Position numbers and translations under genes: made by a program. This document shows, piece after piece, positions 34,946 through 46,929 of a stretch of 64,000 nucleotides of DNA (its first letter is position 1; every line of letters begins with the position of its first letter). The stretch lies in contig JAFKAC010000103.1 of NCBI GenBank assembly GCA_025766275.1, forward strand, positions 124,001 to 188,000. The letters are read 5' to 3'. The notes under the pieces were generated by a model. It searched no databases, was not told the DNA's origin, and saw only the letters and a list, made by a program, of their open reading frames with translations. The DNA is from Lactarius indigo (taxonomy: Eukaryota > Basidiomycota > Agaricomycetes > Russulales > Russulaceae).

Positions 34946-35284
34946 GGGAGGTTGTCAGATGGCGCAGAAAGTGTGGCTCATATTGGCAACGATCACAACG
35001 AAGCACACACTTTCTCAGGCCTCCATCGAGCTCCATCGATCCATCAATCGGGTTGACCTCACACCACTGTACGGCAACACAGCAATGCGGTGAAATGCCA
35101 GTACGTGTACGGCCTTCAGAATGCCAAGGGGCACTAATTCAAACACTGCACGTGCTCAATTCTACCACGCTTTGCACGCACGATCTCGTCTTCTGTCCCG
35201 CGTCCAAGAGAGCGTCTGCAATTAGTCGTGGTGGAGGAGCGAGTGGAGGAGCGCCCTCTTTATTTCTCTTCCGAAACTCCCATT

Positions 35285-36954
35285 TTATCCTCCTTTCCAC
35301 TCAACCCTCCACTCAACGCGCCCCAACGCGCGCCCACGCACTCCCTTATACGGCTTATACATCTCCCCGCTCAGCTTAAGCTGGTCGATCTTCAGCGCGC
35401 TCAGCAACGCACCCGCAGGTAGCGCGAACGAGACCTGCGCCGCGCGCGCGGGGCGCGGGTGCGCATCGCCGCTTGCGAACGTGCCCCGGAGCGTCGCGGT
35501 CCGGCCCGGCGCCGAAGCGGAACGGGCGGAACCGGGGATGGTAGAGGCGGAGGGCGCGACGGACCAGCGCAGCGTGCGCCGCGCAGGCACGTACATCCAC
35601 TCGCCACCGCCACTCGCGCCGGTGCACGTCGCACCCGTCGCACTGGAGCCGAGATAGAGCTCAACGGCGACGTCTTCGAGCGCGCCTGCACGCGGAACGA
35701 ACGATAGCTCGAACGCGCCTGTTATCGGTGAAGTTAGTTAGCTATATGGTTGTTCGGAACTGGGAGGAAGGACGGACCGCCGTGGTCGGTGATGGAGAGC
35801 GACGCGCGCAGCGTAAATGGAACTTGCACTTGGAGCTGCGCGCCCGCTGCGGCCGTGAGCGCCGGCGCTGCGCCGGGTTTGCTTGCCGAGGGATCAAAGC
35901 GATATTCCATGAGCGTGAATCGCCCGTCTGGCGGGACGAAGGAGAGCGCTTTCGACTGGGCGAAGCGGTTTAGTCTGTGGGGAGCGCCCGTCAGTCGGAG
36001 TGGAGTAAGGAGGACGAGATAGGTGAGGTGGGTACGAACCGGACACAGGGATGAAAGGACGGTTCAGAGATGGTGTGTGAATTGGTCAGAGTGAGAAGGA
36101 GGTCGGGTGTTCCTGCTTGCGTGTAAGTCGAGAGCTAGCAGGAGGGGGAATGGAAGCTTGGGAAGCCGCACCGGAAAGCTTGCAGTTTACATCGATCTTG
36201 CCAAGGACGCTGCTCGTGACGATGGTCCCGTTCCTGAATGAACGATTGGGTATCCAGATGTACGGAGGAGGGGCAGTATGCTTACTTGTTCACAACCGCG
36301 TCCAGCGTCTCGACGATGTCAAAGTAAATGTCATTGTGGTTGTACCGAAGACCAGCTTTGCGCCATGGGATCGGGCTGGAAAATGCACTTAGATTGCTCG
36401 TACTGGGTCCGGATGGCCCAGTGACCCCAGTGACAGAGAGTATTTTGCTGATGAGGGAAGGAGGGAGAACTATATCGCGCAGCGCGTTTGGGGCCGTTGT
36501 GAGGGGGTGCCCACCGGCATCTAAAGTCTCCTCGAGGAGTTGATGAACAATGTCAAAGTTGTCCCTGAGAACTGGGGCGGTCACTTCTCCGAAATATTCG
36601 ATGAGGATGTTCAGGAAGGTGCGGATGAATGTGAACGCATATAGTGGGTCAACTTGCGCCGGACATGAGTTTATCGTACGGTACCATCGTTGGGATGCAA
36701 AACTCACTATCTCCAGAAATAGGACACAAAAAAGTGAGAGAGCGATGCTGAAGATGGCAACATGCGGTCGGTTCCTCTGGGAGGGTCACAAGAAGGACTG
36801 GGTCAACATCTTCTGGACGAACGGCCTTTGCGAGGGCGCTGCTGTAAGCGTTGATGTGAAGAAGCGGATACGCGGGTGGAAAGGAGCGAAAGGAGGTCTG
36901 CACGATGGGCCTGGCGTTGGCCGAGTCCAAGACGATGAGGCCGTCGATGGCCAT
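35285..36954 (-). CDS. APM3: AP-3 adaptor complex subunit mu
   Basis: Medium subunit of the AP-3 coat, which sorts cargo from Golgi/endosomes to the vacuole. Six exons on the minus strand: 36954-36708, 36652-36286, 36233-36172, 36112-36040, 35974-35778 and 35718-35285 (1380 nt, 459 residues; family about 420-480). The N-terminal longin-like part reads MAIDGLIVLDSANARP; then IEYFGEVTAPVLRDNFDIVH, NKNGTIVTSSVLGKIDVNCK, GTPDLLLTL and FHPCVR, and LSFVPPDGRFTLMEYRFDP opens the cargo-binding mu-homology domain. The end is KIDQLKLSGEMYKPYKGVRG. All joins stay in frame, and this is the only intact copy in the window. It shares a 120-bp divergent promoter with hexokinase. Confidence 0.95.
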
Positions 36955-37074
36955 CTCCGGAGCGAGGAAGGACTCGGGTGGTGACTGATTGGTCAATGCA
37001 TTGGGGGAAACCTCGCATGCGTATCCCGTTCCGACTGATGCTCGTTAGATCTGGCTTAGCCAGCAATCGCCACC
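36955..37074. promoter_or_regulatory. 120-bp bidirectional promoter of APM3 and hexokinase
   Basis: The two start codons (36954 minus, 37075 plus) are 120 bp apart, so both promoters and 5' leaders must fit here. Two ATTGG boxes (36988-36992 and 37000-37004, CCAAT on the minus strand) are candidate HAP/CCAAT-binding sites. The hexokinase ATG has a strong GCCACC context. No TATA box is evident. Confidence 0.6.
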
Positions 37075-39106
37075 ATGCCAGTCACCACAGCGCTGTACAA
37101 CGCACACCCAGACAAGATTCGCTCTCTGCTTGCAGATATCGAGCAGCAGTTCACTCTCGATGGAGATGTTCTCATTTCTATAACTTCCCACTTTCACAAA
37201 CTGTTCAACCTCGGACTCAGCGAATATGGTCACCCGATGGCAATGATGTACGTATTCACCTTGCGCAATGTGCTTTCTGTTCACGGCAAATCTTAGCCCC
37301 ACATTCGTCACTGGCGTGCCAGATGGTACAGAAACTGGGTACCGTCTTATCCTCTCCAAACTCCGTTCCCGGTGTATGTAACATCGGATACCACAGCACT
37401 TTCCTCGCACTTGACCTCGGCGGTACAAATTTGTGAGCGACCATCTCCTTGCTTCTTCCGGCGATCTCATTGAGTCCTCTACAGACGGGTGTGCCAAGTG
37501 GAGTTGCACGGTGACAAAACTTTCACGTTAAAACAACAAAAATATCGCGTCTCCGAGGCTCTCAAGACAGGGGAAGCGACAACCTTATTCGGTACGTCGA
37601 CTTTCCGCTTGACCTTGGACACTGCTCACTTCTTCCTTGACCTCTGGGAACATTACGTCGGCGCCTCTCCCGCGTTTTGCCTAGTTCAGACTACCTTGCC
37701 GACTCTGTGGACGCGTTCCTTACATCAACTACGGAGTTGAAAGACGACGCTCAAGATGTGGGCGATATCGAAATTGATTCGCCTACGGTGCCCCTTGGCC
37801 TGACATTCTCATTTCCTGTCGAACAAACGGCGCTCGACAAGGGCTTTCTCCTCACATGGACAAAGGGTTTTGCCGCTAAGAACGCCGTCAACAAAGACGT
37901 CGTCGGGCTGCTCCAAGACGCGTTTGACCGCAAGCACTTACACGTCAAATGTGTCGCACTCGTAAACGACGTAGGCCCACTTGAATTTCCTCCGCTCGTA
38001 ATGAAATGACATTGGCACCGCATATCGGGATCTTAGACGGTAGGCGCTGCGCTTTCTCGCGCATACACGGCCGGTGGGTGCGTTCTTGGCGCGATATTCG
38101 GAACAGGCACGAACGGCGCGTACCTCGAGCAAGTCGCCAACATCACCAAGCTCGGCAACGGCCCCGCTGCGGCAGCAGGTGGTGTGATGATGGTCAATAC
38201 CGAATGGGGCGCGTTCGACAATGGACGCGCCGTGCTACCCCTGACGCCGTTCGACAACAAGGTGGACAGAGAGTCGATTAACCCGCGCTTCCAAGCGTAC
38301 GAGAAGTTCATCTCGGGGATGTACCTCGGCGAAATCACGCGCAACATCCTCCTCGCGCTCGTCGACGCCGCACCGCAACCGATCCTCTTCGGCGGCAAAG
38401 CGACGGAGCGCCTGAACAAGCACTACGGGCTCGACTCGGAGATGCTCAGCCTCGTCGAGAGTGCATGGAGCGGCAAAGACGGCAACGACACGGACGACGC
38501 GGCCGCGGCTGCTGCGCTCGTGGAGGATCCGGAGAAGCTCGGGCCCGCCACGGTGCAACGTCTCAAGAGGGTTCAGGAAATCGTGCAGGAAAATCTCGGC
38601 TATGCACCTGGCGAGGTCTCCCTGCGCGACGCGGCGCTCGTGCGGTGGGCCGCTGTGCTTGTCGTGCGCCGCTCCGCGCGGCTGAGCGCGTGTGCGGTCG
38701 CGACTGTCGCGCTCCAGATGGGCTACGTCAGCGGGCTCGGGAAGGACGCGCGGCCTGCAGTGGCGGCGGCGGCAGGTGGCAAGCCGTATGCGATCGGCGT
38801 CGATGGAAGGTGAGTTGACGAATGAACTGGCGATGCAGAATTGACATCTCTTTTTTTTTGTTATGGATAGTTTGTACCAGCATTATCCTGGCTTTGAGGA
38901 GCGCATGCGCGAGGCGCTGCGAATCTTGCTTGGTCCGGAAGTAGAGAAGCGGGTGGAGATGGGTCTCGCGAAAGATGGCAGCGGCGTTGGTGGTGCGTTC
39001 GGCTTCTGTATCTTCCTGTTTCCCTCGCCCGCACTGATTGACCATCGCCCCCGTGTTATCAGCTGCGCTCGGTGCTCTTCAAGCAACGAAGAACAAGAAA
39101 TTGTAA
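37075..39106 (+). CDS. hxk: hexokinase
   Basis: ATP-dependent phosphorylation of glucose and related hexoses, first step of glycolysis, cytosolic. Eight exons: 37075-37247, 37297-37338, 37397-37432, 37485-37591, 37690-37970, 38037-38809, 38871-38992 and 39063-39106 (1578 nt, 525 residues; fungal norm about 485-520). Motifs: phosphate-1 LALDLGGTNLRVCQVEL; sugar site LGLTFSFPVEQTA and LLTWTKGF; catalytic Asp in ALVNDTVG; phosphate-2 GAIFGTGTNGAY; VNTEWGAFDN; adenosine region RLSACAVATVALQMG; C-terminal GVDGSLYQHYPGFEERM and KDGSGVG. Exon 1 and introns 1-3 are short, as in other basidiomycete hexokinases. All joins are in frame. A dead N-terminal copy is at 25.2 kb. Confidence 0.96.
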
Positions 39107-39685
39107 GCATAGAAATAAGCCATTCAACCTCGAGGGGATCTGCATGTGCGACAAATTGGACAACTCATATTCTGGACCGTGTATTGATTGCATCTGTACG
39201 TACTGTATTGCAGCTGCTGGATGGGAGATGGGAATGGTGCGCGCGGGAGCTGATCGTCTTGGATATTTTCGGGGCTCGCTACCGTGCACCCGTGTGACAA
39301 AATAGAGGAAAGGGAAGAATGCACAAACTTTGTATTCGCCGTATTAGTGCAGAGAAGCTTGCCGTGTGACCATGTGACCACTGGCTTGGTGACGATGACA
39401 GAAAAAGCAAGCTGCCTCACCGGTTTGCTTACTGTAAAGTGAGTTGTGTTCACCTGATCGGCAAAACGTGCCAACGATGCGGGTAGTCACTGAGGCAGCG
39501 TTGTCACTGGTCTGATGTCTCTTTTCACCACCTTCGACTTCAAGGCGAGAGTAGTACCTGGACTCACCTGAGGTCAGAAGTGTGCAGTGTTCTGAAGGCA
39601 ACACGGATCTTGCCAGCAATGCAAGCCTGAGAAAATTCTCATTGTCGGCTTCTGCTCCAAGTTAGCACCTTTCGACACGCGCAGC

Positions 39686-39722
39686 CTACAAGAGCGCCCT
39701 CTGCACCCTCCCGCTGCCTTCC
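39686..39722 (+). promoter_or_regulatory. core promoter of RhoGAP copy D
   Basis: CTACAAGAGCGCCCTCTG starts exactly 37 bp before the ATG. The same box is at -37 in copies E, F and G. Confidence 0.6.
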
Positions 39723-42444
39723 ATGTCTTTCATGTCCGTAGAGCCTCAGCCTAGAGTGGTTTTAGAGAGTCACTCCAACAGCCTGCTCGCCCAATTCGAT
39801 ACGCAACTCCAAATTATCGCAAATCGTTATTTGGCTTTCTTCCTAGAAAGGTCCGTCGGTATTGTTTCGAGGCTTTACATTTTACGGTAACCGTTCGGTC
39901 GTCAGGCGAAGCATTGAGGCAACCTAGTCAGTTATCGTCCGAGAAATCGAACTTGCTATGTTTCTTGGCTGATTCCTTTTCTCTTGAAGCATCGAGTCTT
40001 TACGGAAGCTCCATCGCAAGGCAAAAACCACTGATGCCTCATTTGACCCGCGTGCCGAACCAACTACGACGAGAGCAGCGTGGGAAACAATCAGAGACAA
40101 TCTAGACGAAGGTACGCGTTAACACATTCTGAATTTTAGCCTAGAGCTCACAGCGGTTGCAGAGGCCAACACCCAGCAGTCTTTCGTGGATATCTTGGAT
40201 AAAGACGTCATCAAACCCCTCACAACGTTGAAGGTGAGTCAGGGATACATCGCCAGGAGGGCGTCCCTGTTCTAATAATGGGGCGATCTGGAAGGAATCG
40301 AAAGACCGTACAAGAAATCGGATTGAGGAAGACCTAAAGAGATCCGCCAAGAACTATGCCGATCATGCAGAGAACAAAGTCTCGAAGCTTCAGCAGGCAT
40401 ACTTGAAGAAATATTACCCACAGCAATATGCTACCTCTCCCGAGGTTTCGCAACGCCCTCAGAGTGTTCCAAACAAAAGGTTTGGAGGCAAGCTCGCTAC
40501 CTTATTACGCAACCGGCGGGAAGATTCTCTGGAACCTGAGCCAGCCAAGCCCGTCAAGTCTGAAGAAGGTATCCCCGACATCACCCATTGACCCTGACTT
40601 GTTCGCTGAATTGGCCCTCTGGTTATGAATCAGTGTCCGATAATGACTGTAGGTTGGCCGTTGGCCGACTCAACACATTGCGATCGACTAGGGCCGAGCA
40701 TTTGGGGGAAGGATATGATGTGGGTGATATTCTATGCTACGAGATCGATGCTACATCAAACGCTGCCATTGCAGTGCCTTGAAGAACTCGTCTTCGCGCC
40801 GACTGTCAAGGATGTCCTTGTCAAATATGTGGACGGTATGATGTGGGTACTGTTCAGCCTTCGTTAAATATTCAATAATCCACTGACAAGGCACCCAGCA
40901 CAGCATGCGTAAAACACGACAAACTGGTAACGAGTACTAAGACACGCGTCGAAAAAGCCGTGGCTGGAGCAGATACGTCTGATCTGAGAGCGTCTTTCCG
41001 TCGCACCCTTTCCTTCGCTATTCCCCTACCGACTCTCTACCGCAACTACCGTCCCGGAGCATACTCGGACTTGATTTTCGGTGTCCCGCTGGTTGACGTT
41101 GAGACGAATGAAGACGATGTCCCCAAAGTGATGAAAATGTGCATCGAAGAGGTCGAGAAGAGGGGCATGGATACTAACGAAATATATTCGGTGAGTTAGT
41201 TGATCACGCCGTGTCTTCGGTTTCATTTTTAGTGTCGCAGACGCACCAATCGCTTGACGAAGAAGTGCTACAGGCCAGTGGAATCCGCCACAATGCCCAG
41301 CCTACTAGCTGACATGAATTCGCATTCAGTTGCGGGACAAGTTCGAACGTGAAAAGACATTTTCATTCAGCTCTACGGACAACATTCACTCTGTTGCAAT
41401 GCTTCTCAAGGTAATCCCTTGCAGCCTTGCAGACGCGTCAAAATCTTAGGTTCGCTTCTAGCGCTACCTCTGGGATCTTCCAGAGCCACTGTTCGCGCTC
41501 TCTTTGAAAGATTATAGAAACTACAAACAGAATAGAAGTAAGTGGTCTTAATGTACGTTTCATTTACATCTACATCCTAATGCCATGTATAGACAGATAT
41601 ATTGAAAATGATTTCTCCTTGTGGCGGTCGAAGATCCGCGAACTACATCCAGTTCACAGGGCATCTCTAGGAACTCTTTTACGGCATCTCTTGCGCGTTT
41701 CCACTCATTCAGACAAGAACGCAATGACAGCGGAGGTGCTCGCCGCACGGTTCCGCTATGGTGTCCTTCGTGGTGATCAAGTCATACAGGACGGCGTTCG
41801 CGTGAAGGCACGTCGCGACTGGTTCTCGTAACTCCCCCCAACTGATTCACTCAGAGACCCTAGTTTTGGAGGATCTCATTCAAAATGCGCATATCCTATT
41901 TGATGAGCGACTCTTTCAGTCTCCACCTCTCCCCTCACCTGATGTGGCAGAGACGACATCTACCCACACCAACGGCTCGTTGTTTTTGAGTCCCGAGTGG
42001 CCCCAGCCTGCTGAGGTCATGGGCTCTTCTACCCGACATCGATCCTCTTCCTCTTTCTCCTCATCACCTTCGGTCGTTGCTACGGAGAGTCGCTTCACCC
42101 TCACACCCTCGCCGACCGGTTTGCTAAGTCCTCTTCTGGGACTGCCGTCATCACAGACGCTTACGGAAGGCGTGGAGACGAATACGCAAGAGCAGATCGT
42201 ACCCGAGGCAGGAGGCGCCAAGGCGGTGAAGACATCGCCAGACAGTACTCCGTCGGAGGTTATGTCCGTTCCGCTAACATCTGTCGCTGAGTGGCGGTTA
42301 CGTCAGTCGCAATTGTCACTCCCACACCCGGAACCGCCGACGATCCCGCAAAGCCCACCTGAGAGCGTCCTATCGAGCACCTCTGAACTTCCGCTCTCCT
42401 CTGCTACGAGCTTGCGAACTGGAATTGGGCTATCCTCCCCGTAA
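39723..42444 (+). CDS. F-BAR + RhoGAP protein, copy D (arginine finger missing)
   Basis: About 700 residues from roughly 12 exons; every join checked stays open. F-BAR (about 1-250): MSFMSVEPQPRVVLESHSNS, ERRSIEATYIESLRKLHRKA, FVDILDKDVIKPLTTLK, ENKVSKLQQAYLKKYYPQQY. RhoGAP (about 325-505): DLIFGVPLVDVETNEDDV, VPKVMKMCIEEVEKRGMD, NEIYS with Ser in place of the catalytic Arg (codon 41188), LLKRYLWDLPEPLFALSL (Lys kept, second Arg now Trp), KIRELHPVHRASLGTLLRHL and DKNAMT (Asn kept). A Ser/Pro-rich tail of about 195 residues ends in LSSP. Introns at 41274 and 41808 have GC donors. The F-BAR predicts curved-membrane binding; the GAP half could bind Rho/Cdc42 without activating hydrolysis (inference). 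Confidence 0.88.
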
Positions 42445-44180
42445 TATGTACACACCTCCTTCCGTGTCTTGTTTTTCTGGGTGTCGTGGGTTTCACGTGT
42501 ACTTTCGTATTTTTGGAAATACGTGCTACATTACGACGGCCGGTCCACCGGCGGTCCCAGATGTATGCGCGACTCGAGACGCGAGTGTCGGGATGTGGCG
42601 TTACGTGTTTCGAGGAGCCGCCATACATTCGGTCTGGCTGGAGTACTGCAGTCGAGCGTGCGAAATAGGCAAACAACGCGTAAACAGCGCGTAGAGCATC
42701 CCTCTCGCGTATCATCATGCCAGGGCTGTATGCGTTTAGTTTGTGCGCAACTAACGGCTTTCTGACTCTGTAACATACCAAAGCATTAGTACTCGCACCA
42801 TCCTCAACCAAGCCTCTCGTAAGCCTCGGGGCCCTTATCCTAACGATATATCATGACGAATCAACCTACCAAGCGCTTTCAGCCCTACTTTGTATTTTGT
42901 GCTCGGACTAAGGCCTACACTACACGGCGGACATCACAATGTCGAACATACAAAACCAATCACAGGTCACTGAGAAAAATAAGAGCGGAAACGATTACAG
43001 ATAGGCGAGCACTCCATCTTATCTTGTACTGTTTCGTATGTTTTTATTGGGTTTATGCTGCTGCGTATCATTTCAGCTGACGAAAATGTGGTATCTGGAT
43101 GCACAACAGTCACCCCAGTTATTCAGAGAGATGTGCGCGCTCAACACTGGGAAGACGGCGCCGGTGCTTTTACCCCAGCACCTCCGTCAATTGCGAACGT
43201 TGCACGCCCCCGGGCCGGACACCTGACACCTTCCACTAACCCCACCTGGATCCGAACTGAGAGGCGTACTTGAAACGATTGCCCACTGAGCTCCTTGACA
43301 TATGGAACGGCGTTTTGAAAACCGCCGGCAGGAGGTCGTCGGGGCACCGGTGTAAGTTTGATTATAACGGCACGCACGCGGCCATCCACGCGTGCTCATG
43401 CGCGCTCAGGTGGAAGAGCGGGGTACGGCGTCCGCCGGAGCACGTCGAGCACGGGCGGCGCCTCAGGTGCGCCATACATCTCTGCGCCACCCGTCACTGC
43501 CTCCGCGTCCGAAGCAGAGTGCGGCGAGTGCGACCACACGTTGGAAGGGCACACGCGGCCAGACGCCCGTGGGCACGAACGAACCTGGAGCTTCAATCTT
43601 GCCACTCAATAGCCCCAAAGTCCCTATTTCTAGACTCTTGCGCATGGAGATGGGGCCACGGACTTGGAAAATGAAAGCCCAAGCATTCCGAGGCGTGACA
43701 GCATTGACCGTGCGCGTCCACGGCCGAATTCCTTCAATACGTGAGGGGGCCAGATATAAAACTGCAAGTGGAGCCGCTGAGCGCTGAGGCGTTTTACGCG
43801 GTCTCTTTTCTAAGTTTTCTCTACCCACGACTTCAAGTAGATGAGAGTGGTACAGTACTATGTGTGGGGTCGCTGAAGTTTGGAGTTTTAGCACATGATG
43901 ATCTCAGCGCTAGACAGTATTTGGACGCTAACAAACACGACCACGTGTCGTGTGCTACGACTCCGCTGTGTGGCAATGGGTACTAGTAACAGAAGAACAC
44001 TGGCAAGTGCCCGCCTCAATTCCCCCCACTTTTGTCTTGTCTTGATACCTCTCAGGGTTCTGAAGGCTGAACGCGTGTCCCACCAAAGGCTGTGTTGTTT
44101 TGCTGTTTTAGTCAACCTGCCAGTGACATTTGGAGGTCTGAGAAAATATGCCACATGGTCGCTGCCTGTTCCAGCCTGAG
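42445..44180. other. spacer between RhoGAP copies D and E with coding-like insert
   Basis: About 43080-43790 is GC-rich with overlapping open frames on both strands. A plus-strand frame (HWEDGAGAFTPAPPSIANVA) and a minus-strand frame (GGFQNAVPYVKELSGQ) both look protein-like. I cannot tell which, if either, is real, and I recognise no family. It makes the D-E spacing about 4.5 kb against 3.4-3.9 kb between later copies. The remainder is family 3' flank and promoter. Confidence 0.35.
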
Positions 44181-44184
44181 TAGC

Positions 44185-44221
44185 CTTCAAAAGTGCCCTC
44201 TGCCCCCTCTGTTAACCTCCC
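44185..44221 (+). promoter_or_regulatory. core promoter of RhoGAP copy E
   Basis: CTTCAAAAGTGCCCTCTG starts 37 bp before the ATG. The upstream element ATGGTCGCTGCCTGTTCCA (44156-44174) is shared with copy F and, with changes, copy G. Confidence 0.65.
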
Positions 44222-46923
44222 ATGTTGCGGTCTTTTCTATCCGTAGAGCCCCAGCCTAGAGTGCGTTTAGAGAAGCATTCCAACAGTCTGCTCGCTCGGT
44301 TTGATACACAGCTCCAAATCATCGCAGATCGCTATTTAGCTTTCTTCCAAGAACGGTCTGTCAAAGTTGTTCAAGTTTTAGATTCTACACTAACCGTTCG
44401 ATCTTCAGGCGAGACATTGAGGCAATCTAGTCAGCTGTCGTCCGAAAAATCGAACATGCCGCTTATGTTGACTGATTTCTTTCTCTTGAAGTGTCGACTC
44501 TTTACGGGGACTCCATCACAAGGCAAGAACTGTTGATGCCTCATTTGACCCACTTGCCGAACCAACTACAACGAGTGCAGCATGGGATAAAGTGAGAGAC
44601 AATCTAGAAAGAGGTACGGGTCTTCACATTCTGAAATGTGGCCTGGAGAGAGCTCACAGCCATTGCAGAGGCTAGAACCCAGCAGGGTTTCGTGGATATT
44701 TTGGATAACGACGTCATTAAACCACTTGCAGCGCTGAAAGTAAGCCAGGAAGATCGCATGCGGGTGGTCGTCCCTCTTCTGATATAGGGCAATTCGGAAG
44801 GGATCTAAAGATAAGACAAGAAAGCGGATTGAGGAAGATCTCAAGGGATCCGCCGCGAGGTATGCTGAATATGCAGAGAAAAGAATCACAAAGCTCCAGC
44901 AGGCTTACTTGAAGAAATATTACCCTCAGCAATCTGCTGACTCTATCGAGGTTTTGCAACGCCCTCAGAACATTCCAAACAAATGGTTGGCCCGATTCCG
45001 TGGTCACAGTCGGCGGGAAGATTTGTCGGAACCTGAGCCTGCCAGGCCTCCCATGTCAAGGGAAGGTACTAGTATCGCCGATATCCTGGGTTCCGACTCG
45101 GTTCACTAAACTAGTCTTCTGAACCAGTGTCCGACGATGACTGTAGGGAGGCAGCTGGCCACCTCAACACCTTGCGAGTCATAAGGGCCGAGACTCTAGG
45201 GGACGGATATGATGTGAGTGATATTTTATCCTAAAGCACCGATTGGTCATACCAAACGTTCCCTTTTCCTGCAGTGCCTTGAAGAACTCGTTTTCACTCC
45301 AACAGTCAAGAACGTTCTTGTCAAATATATGGACGGTATGATGTCAGTGCTCTTGCCTTCGTAGATCCTTCGTCAATTTGATAAGGCGTGCAGAACAACA
45401 TGCAAAACGTATGGGGAACTGGCAATAAACACTAGGGCAAAAGTAGAGAAAGCCTTGGCCGGAACAGATACGTCTGACCTGAGAACGTTTTTCCGTCGCG
45501 AACTTTCCGGTTCTATTCCTCCACCGACTCTCTATCGCAACTATCACCTCGGCGCATATTCAGACTTGATTTTCGGTGTCCCCCTGGTGGAAGTTGAGAC
45601 GAATGAAGACGGTGTTCCGAAAGTGATGAAAATGTGCATCGAAGAAGTCGAGAAGAGGGGTCTGAATACTAAGGACATATATTCGGTAAGCTGTTTGAAG
45701 CAAATGTTTGAATTCATGTTCACTATTGCAGGTGCGTTCTGTAAACGACGCAGAAGTACTAGAGGCCAGTGGGACCTACCCCAATGACCAGGCTACTAGC
45801 TGACGTGGGTTCACATTCAGTTGCGGCGGAGGTTCGAAAGTGAAAGGCCATTTTCGTTCAGCTCTGCAGACGATATCCATTCCGTTGCGGCGCTTCTCGA
45901 GGTTCGTCATTGAGACTATTGCAAATGCTGCAATTCCTTAAACTCATTTCGGGTCCAATGTCTAGCTCTACCTCTTAGATCTTCCAGAGCCACTCTTTAC
46001 TCTCTCTTTGCAGGATTATAGAAACTACAGAGGTCAGCGGTCTTAAGACACCCACATATTTCATAATTTGATGTCGTATATAGCCAACAGATACACCGAA
46101 AACGGTTTCTGGCTGTTGCGATCGAAGATCTGTGAACTACATCCGGTCCACAGGGCATCTCTTCAAGCTCTTTTGCAGCATCTCTGGCGTATTTCCTCGC
46201 ATTCAGATAAGAACGTAACGACTGTGGAGGCGCTCGCTGGTAATCTCCGCTCTGCTGTCCTCCGTGGGAGTACAGTCTTGCAAGATGGTGTTCACTTAAA
46301 GGCAAGTTGCATCGACTCGCTGTACTTTATTCCAACTGATTCCCTTGGAGGGCCTGGTTTTGGAGGATCTCATTCGAAATGTTGACATTCTATTTGACTC
46401 GGACGAGCAGCCTTCTCCGCACTCCTTCATTCCCTCATCCGGTGTGGCGGAGGTAACATCCGCGTGTGCATACAGCTCGTCGATTTCGGGTCCCGAGTTG
46501 CCACAATCCACTGAGGTTCAAGCCATGGGCTCTTCTACCCTACATCGTCTGGGGCTTGTTGGCGGCGTTCCCACGTCTACTCAATCCTCTCTTTCACCAT
46601 TACCTTCCGATGCTGCTATGGGTCGCCTCACACCCTTACAGACTCTTACGGAAGGAGTGGCGACGACCACGCAAGAGCAGGTCGTACCCCAGGCGAGAGG
46701 CGCCGAGACGATGGAGGCGTTGCCGACTAATACTCCACAGGGGGTTATTTCCGTTCCGTCTGCATATGTCGATGAGTGGCTGTTACGTCAGGCGCGACTA
46801 TTCCAACACCCGGAACCACTGACCATCCCGCAAAGCCCACCCGAGAGCGCACTATATAGTACCTCGGATCTTCCGCTCTCGTCTGCTACAAGCTTGCGAA
46901 CAACGGGGCCTTTATCCCCTTGA
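44222..46923 (+). CDS. F-BAR + RhoGAP protein, copy E (arginine finger missing)
   Basis: Same exon plan as copy D. The start is MLRSFLSVEPQPRVRLEKHS, with two extra residues before the family MSFLSVEP. F-BAR: ERRDIEAIYVDSLRGLHHKA, WDKVRDNLER, FVDILDNDVIKPLAALK, EKRITKLQQAYLKKYYPQQS. RhoGAP: FGVPLVEVETNEDGVPKVMK, NTKDIYS (Ser at the finger, 45683), LLELYLLDLPEPLFTLSLQ (both the conserved Lys and the second Arg lost), ELHPVHRASLQALLQHL, DKNVTT. The tail is about 190 residues. GC donors at 45765 and 46302. It is the copy with the most catalytic positions changed. The frame is open throughout in the model. Confidence 0.87.
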
Positions 46924-46929
46924 TGTGTA

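Noticed and set aside
38235..38818. long open frames on both strands overlapping hexokinase exon 6
   Set aside because: Frame shadows of a well-supported conserved exon.
43230..43300. tRNA-like A-box and B-box words on the minus strand (AGCTCAGTGGG, GTTCGGATCC)
   Set aside because: The T-stem and acceptor stem do not pair and the spacing is wrong; the region reads better as degenerate coding sequence.
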